From NCBI RefSeq assembly GCF_001672775.1, contig NZ_LZKJ01000046.1, positions 1 through 64,000 of the forward strand: a stretch of DNA of 64,000 bases, written 5' to 3'. The position numbers and the translations under genes were made by a program. The notes below the pieces were generated by a model. It was not told the DNA's origin and ran no database searches. It worked only from the letters and a program-made list of their open reading frames with translations. Source of the stretch: Mycobacterium kyorinense (GTDB lineage: Bacteria; Actinomycetota; Actinomycetes; Mycobacteriales; Mycobacteriaceae). Below, piece after piece: positions 59,997 to 64,000 of the stretch. Each line of letters begins with the position of its first letter. Position 1 is the stretch's first letter.

Positions 59997-60389
59997 CTAC
60001 CGGCGCTTACGCCGGTCAGGCGTGGGGTCGTCGGCCAATTGATCCGAGAAGGCCGCGGCCTCGTCGGGCGGCGAGTGCGGAATTTGCGACAGCATGCCGA
60101 GCAGGGTGCTGGGGATGCTGATCGGGCTGGAGTCGCGCAGCGCGGCGCGCGCTCGGCCCTGATCCTCCACCTCGCTGGCGCACTGCGGGCACAACGAAAT
60201 GTGATGGGCGGCACGCAGGTGGGCGTTCATTCGCAGCTCACCGTCGACGAACGCGGCGATGGCCTCGGTGGACAGGTGCTCGGTAGAGCCGAACTGTCGC
60301 GGCGCGCCGACCGGCGCGTTGCTCTGGGAGGCGAATTGGGAGGGGAGCCAGGAGAACGCACGGCGGAACACATGTCCCCGGTCGGGCAT
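59997..60389 (-). CDS. rseA: Anti-sigma-E factor RseA (Rv1222-like)
   Basis: 130 aa from ATG 60389, AGGAG six nt upstream; a TTG six bases upstream is a weaker start. M. tuberculosis RseA is 154 aa; the C-terminal Gly/Ser-rich extension is missing here. Zinc-associated anti-sigma domain: LRAAHHISLCPQCASEVED has the HxxxCxxC site. N-terminus GHVFRRAFSWLPSQFASQ is nearly identical to the M. tuberculosis protein. It binds SigE and is degraded by ClpC1P2 after phosphorylation in M. tuberculosis. No membrane segment; cytosolic. Confidence 0.94.
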   Translation of the reverse strand: MPDRGHVFRRAFSWLPSQFASQSNAPVGAPRQFGSTEHLSTEAIAAFVDGELRMNAHLRAAHHISLCPQCASEVEDQGRARAALRDSSPISIPSTLLGMLSQIPHSPPDEAAAFSDQLADDPTPDRRKRR

Positions 60390-60502
60390 CACCAACTCCT
60401 CTCGACACAGCGTTGTGTGTGCGCAGCGGCACTACCTTGAATGTAGCGCGCTGCCCCCCACGCGATAGCACTGAACAGCCGAGAAGCTCGGGTGTCGCCC
60501 GG

Positions 60503-61264
60503 TTAGGCGGTCGCGTCCTCAGGTCGCTCGGCGTGCTGAGGGTGTGCCGCCAGATAGTCCCGCAGCGCTTGTCGGCCACGGTGAATGCGGCTACGCACGG
60601 TGCCGAGCTTGACGCCCAGCGTCGCGCCGATCTCCTCATACGAGAGACCTTCGATGTCACACAACACCACGGCAGCCCGGAATTCCGGCGGCAACGAATC
60701 CAGCGCCGCCTGCAGGTCGGCCCCTAGCCGGGCATCGTGGTAGATCTGCTCGGGGTTGGGCTCGTCGGCGGGCACCCGGTCGTAATCCTCGGGCAACGCC
60801 TCCATCCGAACACGGCTACGCCGGCGCACCATGTCCAAAAACAGGTTGGTGGTGATGCGGTGCAGCCAGCCCTCAAAGGTCCCCGGCTGATAGTTCTGCA
60901 CCGATCGGAACACCCGGATGAACGTTTCCTGAGTGAGGTCCTCGGCGTCGTGCTGGTTGCCCGACAAGCGGTAGGCCAGCCGATAGACCCGGTCTGCGTG
61001 CTGACGCACCAACTCGTCCCAGGACGGCATCGCCGCCTTGTCCCCGGTTGCGTCGAAGACCGCCGTCCCGTACGGCTCGTCAGCTGGCTCAACCCAGTCA
61101 GCGTCGCGGTAGCGCTCGGGGTGCGACATGCTCGCCGGGCTCATCAATGTGGTGATGTTCAGATCCTCCGAATCGGTCCTGCCGTCAACGTTGGGCAGCG
61201 CTTCATCGCGGGCAACACGCTGACCCCCGGAAGTATTCCCGGCCCAGCGCTCTCCGCGTTCCAT
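60503..61264 (-). CDS. sigE: ECF sigma factor SigE
   Basis: 253 aa from ATG 61264 (Rv1221 257 aa); downstream ATGs at 61144 and 61129 would give proteins of 213 and 208 residues, similar to the shorter SigE forms known in M. tuberculosis. Region 2 ([35 protein letters not shown]) and region 4 ([20 protein letters not shown], then [14 protein letters not shown]) are intact. It directs transcription under surfactant, heat and oxidative stress, with RseA directly downstream (113-bp gap). A possible MprA box precedes the gene. Confidence 0.95.
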   Translation of the reverse strand: MERGERWAGNTSGGQRVARDEALPNVDGRTDSEDLNITTLMSPASMSHPERYRDADWVEPADEPYGTAVFDATGDKAAMPSWDELVRQHADRVYRLAYRLSGNQHDAEDLTQETFIRVFRSVQNYQPGTFEGWLHRITTNLFLDMVRRRSRVRMEALPEDYDRVPADEPNPEQIYHDARLGADLQAALDSLPPEFRAAVVLCDIEGLSYEEIGATLGVKLGTVRSRIHRGRQALRDYLAAHPQHAERPEDATA

Positions 61265-61306
61265 ATAGCTACCGTCGCTTATCGCGGTATGGCCGATATG
61301 TGACGG

Positions 61307-61326
61307 CACTGTGCATTCACTGAGAA
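61307..61326 (-). promoter_or_regulatory. Candidate MprA box upstream of sigE
   Basis: On the minus strand TTCTCAGT, five bases, then CACAGTG: loosely spaced direct repeats resembling the MprA site that governs sigE in M. tuberculosis. The match is short and was judged by eye. Confidence 0.3.
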
Positions 61327-61476
61327 ACCCGCCGGGCGACCCTTTATGCTGCGGCGTTGGTGCGCGATGTGACATTGTGCGGCTTGGACTTCCGGGCGTG
61401 TCGCGGCTCACCGGCCCAGACCGTCGTTCGGGCGCGCCTGCCCGCGCGGAGCATCGGTTGGACTTACGCTGCGGGC

Positions 61477-62145
61477 ATGACCAGCACCGACGACGCCGCC
61501 GGCCGGACGGCCCAAACCAGTCGGGCCGCAGCGATCTCCGCGCACGCCGAGGGGTCGATCTCCGAAGATGCGGTTTTGGCGGCAGCGCGAGACCGCGCCG
61601 TCGAGATCGGCGCCGGCGCCGTCACGCCCGCCGTCGGCGCGCTGCTGAGCTTGCTGGCCAGGCTTAGTGGCGGCAAAGCCGTCGTCGAGGTCGGCACCGG
61701 TGCCGGGGTCAGCGGACTGTGGCTGCTCTCGGGTATGAGCGACGACGGGGTGTTGACCACGATCGACATCGAGCCCGAGCACCAGCAGACGGCCAAGCAG
61801 GCGTTCAGCGACGCCGGGATCGGTCCGTCGCGCACGCGGCTGATCAGCGGCCGCGCCCAGGAAGTGTTGACCCGGCTCGCCGACGAGACCTACGACCTGG
61901 TGTTCATCGACGCTGACCCGATCGATCAGCCGGACTACGTCGTCGAAGGCGTGCGGCTGCTGCGCTCGGGCGGCGTGATCATCGTGCACCGGGCAGCGCT
62001 GGGCGGTCGGGCCAATGACCCGGCCGCCAACGACGCCGAAGTCACCGCAGTGCGCGAAGCCGCACGCCTGATCGCCGAAGACGAGCGCCTCAACCCGGCG
62101 TTGGTGCCGCTCGGCGACGGCTTGCTGGCCGCGGTCCGCGACTGA
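61477..62145 (+). CDS. SAM-dependent O-methyltransferase (Rv1220c-like)
   Basis: 222 aa from ATG 61477 (Rv1220c 215 aa). TACGCT at 61465-61470 lies 6 nt before, implying a leaderless message. Caffeoyl-CoA/catechol O-methyltransferase-type fold: [15 protein letters not shown] motif [60 protein letters not shown]. Divergent from sigE over 212 bp. Substrate unknown. Confidence 0.92.
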   Translation: MTSTDDAAGRTAQTSRAAAISAHAEGSISEDAVLAAARDRAVEIGAGAVTPAVGALLSLLARLSGGKAVVEVGTGAGVSGLWLLSGMSDDGVLTTIDIEPEHQQTAKQAFSDAGIGPSRTRLISGRAQEVLTRLADETYDLVFIDADPIDQPDYVVEGVRLLRSGGVIIVHRAALGGRANDPAANDAEVTAVREAARLIAEDERLNPALVPLGDGLLAAVRD

Positions 62146-62179
62146 TCTTTTCCCGTCTTGGCTTGTCCCGGGATGATCC

Positions 62180-62226
62180 TTGACAGTTGACTGAACGCGC
62201 GTTTAGTGTACTGAACATGCGTTCAG
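62180..62226 (+). promoter_or_regulatory. Autoregulatory promoter/operator of the Rv1219c-Rv1218c-Rv1217c efflux operon
   Basis: TTGACA (62180-62185), 18-bp spacer, TAGTGT (62204-62209), start at ATG 62217, so leaderless. Two half-palindromic boxes 20 bp apart: CTGAACGCGCGTTTAG (62191-62206, one mismatch) and CTGAACATGCGTTCAG (62211-62226, perfect). Box 1 covers the spacer and part of the -10, box 2 covers the start codon. The TetR protein is expected to bind both. Confidence 0.8.
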
Positions 62227-62855
62227 CCGACTTGACCGCAGCCGCCCGGATCCGCGATGCGGCCATCGAGCAGTTCGGCGAGCATGGTTTCGGCGTTGGC
62301 CTGCGCGCGATCGCCGACGCCGCCGGCGTGAGCGCAGCCTTGGTCATTCATCACTTCGGTTCCAAGGAAGGTTTGCGCCAAGCGTGCGACGACTACATCG
62401 CCGAAGAGATCCGCAGCGGCAAATCGGAGGCGATGCAGTCGTCGGACCCGGCGACGTGGTTTGCCGCGATGGCCGAAATCGAGTCATACGCGCCCTTGAT
62501 GACCTACCTCGTCCGCTCCATGCAATCGGGCGGTGGTCTCGCAAACGCCCTGTGGCGCAAGATGATCGACAATGCCGAGGGATACCTCGACGAAGGCGTG
62601 CGGACGGGCATACTCAAGCCCAGCCGAGACCCCAAAGCTCGAGCAAAGTATTTGGCGATCACCGGCGGAGGCGGCTTCCTGCTGTATCTCCAGATGCACG
62701 AGTCCCCGACGGATTTGCGTGCAGTGCTGCGCGACTACGCCCGCGACATGATTCTGCCCGCGCTGGAGATCTACACCGACGGCCTGATGGCTGACGGCAC
62801 CATGTACGACGCATTCCTCGCCGAAGCAGAACAGGGAGAATCCAATGTCAGTTGA
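62217..62855 (+). CDS. TetR family regulator of efflux (Rv1219c-like)
   Basis: 212 aa from ATG 62217, identical in length to Rv1219c, whose structure is known and which represses its own operon. [23 protein letters not shown], then [20 protein letters not shown]. The ligand-binding part is helical (residues 60-205). The start codon lies inside operator box 2. It overlaps the ATPase gene by 11 bp. Confidence 0.94.
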   Translation: MRSADLTAAARIRDAAIEQFGEHGFGVGLRAIADAAGVSAALVIHHFGSKEGLRQACDDYIAEEIRSGKSEAMQSSDPATWFAAMAEIESYAPLMTYLVRSMQSGGGLANALWRKMIDNAEGYLDEGVRTGILKPSRDPKARAKYLAITGGGGFLLYLQMHESPTDLRAVLRDYARDMILPALEIYTDGLMADGTMYDAFLAEAEQGESNVS

Positions 62856-63780
62856 CAACGGCCAGGCGGCAATCGAAATTTGCCAGCTGACGAAGACTTT
62901 CGGCGCGGTGCGGGCACTGGACGGCCTCGATCTGACGGTGCGCCAGGGCGAAGTGCACGGCTTTCTCGGGCCCAACGGCGCGGGGAAGTCGACGACGATC
63001 CGCGTGCTGCTGGGTGTGGTGAAGGCCGACTCCGGTACGGCGCGACTGCTCGGCGCCGACCCGTGGACCGACGCCGTGCAGTTGCATCGTCAGATCGCTT
63101 ATGTGCCGGGGGATGTGACGCTGTGGCCTAACCTCACCGGCGGTGAGACCATCGACCTACTCGCCCGCATGCGCGGCGGTATCGACGAGAAGCGGCGAGC
63201 CGAACTCGTCGAGCGCTTCGAGCTGGACCCGCGCAAGAAGGCACGAACCTACTCGAAGGGCAACCGGCAGAAGGTCTCCCTGATTTCGGCGTTCTCGTCG
63301 CGGGCCCGGCTGCTGCTGCTCGACGAGCCCAGCAGCGGCCTGGACCCGCTGATGGAAAACGTGTTTCAGCAGTGCGTCGCCGAAGCCCGCGATCGCGGTG
63401 CGACGGTTCTGCTGTCGAGCCACATCCTGGCCGAAACCGAGGCGCTGTGCGAACGCGTGACGATCATCCGGGCCGGCCAGACCGTGGAGAGCGGGACACT
63501 GGATTCGATGCGCCACCTCAGCCGCACCTCGATCAAAGCTGAAATGATCGGCGATCCCGGCGATCTCACCCGCATCAAGGGAGTGGAGGACGTGAGCATC
63601 GAGGGCACCACGCTGCGGGCGCAAGTCGACGGCGAAAGCCTCGGCGAACTCATCCGGGTGCTCGGCGACGCCGGAGTGCGCAGTCTGATCAGCCAGCCCC
63701 CCACATTGGAAGAGCTCTTCCTGCGCCACTACGGCGCCGATGGTCAGGATGTGCGCAGCGGCGAACAGGTGCCCGCATGA
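62845..63780 (+). CDS. ABC efflux ATPase (Rv1218c-like)
   Basis: 311 aa from ATG 62845 (AGGGAGA upstream), same length as Rv1218c. Walker [11 protein letters not shown] near residue 45, signature YSKGNRQKV, Walker [14 protein letters not shown]-loop SSHILAE. In M. tuberculosis the Rv1218c-Rv1217c pump gives resistance to several inhibitor classes and is annotated as a tetronasin-type transporter. The stop overlaps the permease ATG (ATGA). Confidence 0.94.
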   Translation: MSVDNGQAAIEICQLTKTFGAVRALDGLDLTVRQGEVHGFLGPNGAGKSTTIRVLLGVVKADSGTARLLGADPWTDAVQLHRQIAYVPGDVTLWPNLTGGETIDLLARMRGGIDEKRRAELVERFELDPRKKARTYSKGNRQKVSLISAFSSRARLLLLDEPSSGLDPLMENVFQQCVAEARDRGATVLLSSHILAETEALCERVTIIRAGQTVESGTLDSMRHLSRTSIKAEMIGDPGDLTRIKGVEDVSIEGTTLRAQVDGESLGELIRVLGDAGVRSLISQPPTLEELFLRHYGADGQDVRSGEQVPA

Positions 63781-64000
63781 GCACCGCCACGCTGGACCGG
63801 CCGGCTCAGCAAGCGCCGCAGCGTAGTTCGAACTTCTCCGGCACCGGCGGGATGCTGCGGCTCTATCTGCGCCGCGACCGGATCGTGTTACCGCTGTGGG
63901 TGCTGCTGCTTTCGCTGCCGCTGGCCACCGTTTATATCGGCAGCATGGCGAAGGTGGCGCCCACCCAGGCAGAGCGCGCGACGTTTGCGTCGTCGATCAT
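63777..64000 (+). CDS. ABC efflux permease, N-terminal fragment (Rv1217c-like)
   Basis: The first 74 codons before the window ends; Rv1217c has about 548 aa. A polar N-terminus ([20 protein letters not shown]) precedes the first membrane helix ([20 protein letters not shown]). ATG 63777 overlaps the ATPase stop. No more can be said of the truncated part. Confidence 0.88.
   Translation, partial: MSTATLDRPAQQAPQRSSNFSGTGGMLRLYLRRDRIVLPLWVLLLSLPLATVYIGSMAKVAPTQAERATFASSI

Overview
The window is chromosomal DNA from a high-GC mycobacterium. About 57 tightly packed genes follow the order of the M. tuberculosis Rv1273c-to-Rv1217c segment, read in reverse. Ortholog names come from memory of those proteins and from gene order; no search was run. 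It is not M. tuberculosis. The block between Rv1272c and Rv1265 (pknH, embR, lprA and neighbours), the toxin-antitoxin pairs, PE_PGRS23 and Rv1225c-Rv1228 are absent here. In their place, or inserted elsewhere, are genes not found at this locus in M. tuberculosis: a GabD2-like dehydrogenase, an AGPS-like flavoprotein, a siderophore-interacting protein, a PadR regulator, an accessory island at 32.4-40.7 kb, a short malic enzyme, a SUFU-like gene and a CitE-like lyase. The species was not determined.

Layout. 0-3 kb: heterodimeric ABC transporter; the first 150 bases are an inverted copy of its own coding sequence (foldback). 3-8.7 kb: AbmR-like protein, candidate Mcr11 small RNA, Rv1264-type adenylyl cyclase, amidase, PLP enzyme, HIT protein, Ddn-like protein. 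8.7-10.6 kb: luciferase-like oxidoreductase and UdgB. 10.7-17.1 kb: aldehyde dehydrogenase, two flavin oxidases, CYP130 and a TetR regulator. 17.1-20.7 kb: iron-regulated siderophore reductase, acyltransferase, DEAD-box helicase. 20.8-28.4 kb: LprE, nuclease-helicase, drug efflux pump with PadR regulator, membrane protein. 28.5-32.2 kb: Kgd, multifunctional 2-oxoglutarate metabolism.

32.4-40.7 kb is the most unusual part: a MOSC-reductase-ferredoxin fusion, an alpha/beta hydrolase, two paralogous TetR regulators, a 31-codon ORF, a tandem DUF427 protein, a VOC protein, a HAD dehalogenase and an in-frame fusion of a TMEM175-type channel to a quinone oxidoreductase. Three promoters here share a 16-bp palindrome, TGGGWTNNAYRTCCCA, suggesting one TetR-controlled local regulon that I do not recognise as described.

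40.8-64 kb returns to the conserved backbone: SDR, LpqZ, malic enzyme and malate dehydrogenase, CorA, the LpqY-SugABC trehalose importer with a coupled SUFU-like gene, membrane and CBS proteins, a transglycosylase, Mrp, TatB, HtrA, the SigE-RseA envelope-stress switch, an O-methyltransferase, and the Rv1219c-Rv1218c-Rv1217c efflux operon, cut by the window end. Several genes have a TANNNT hexamer 6-8 nt before the start codon, the pattern of leaderless mycobacterial transcripts.
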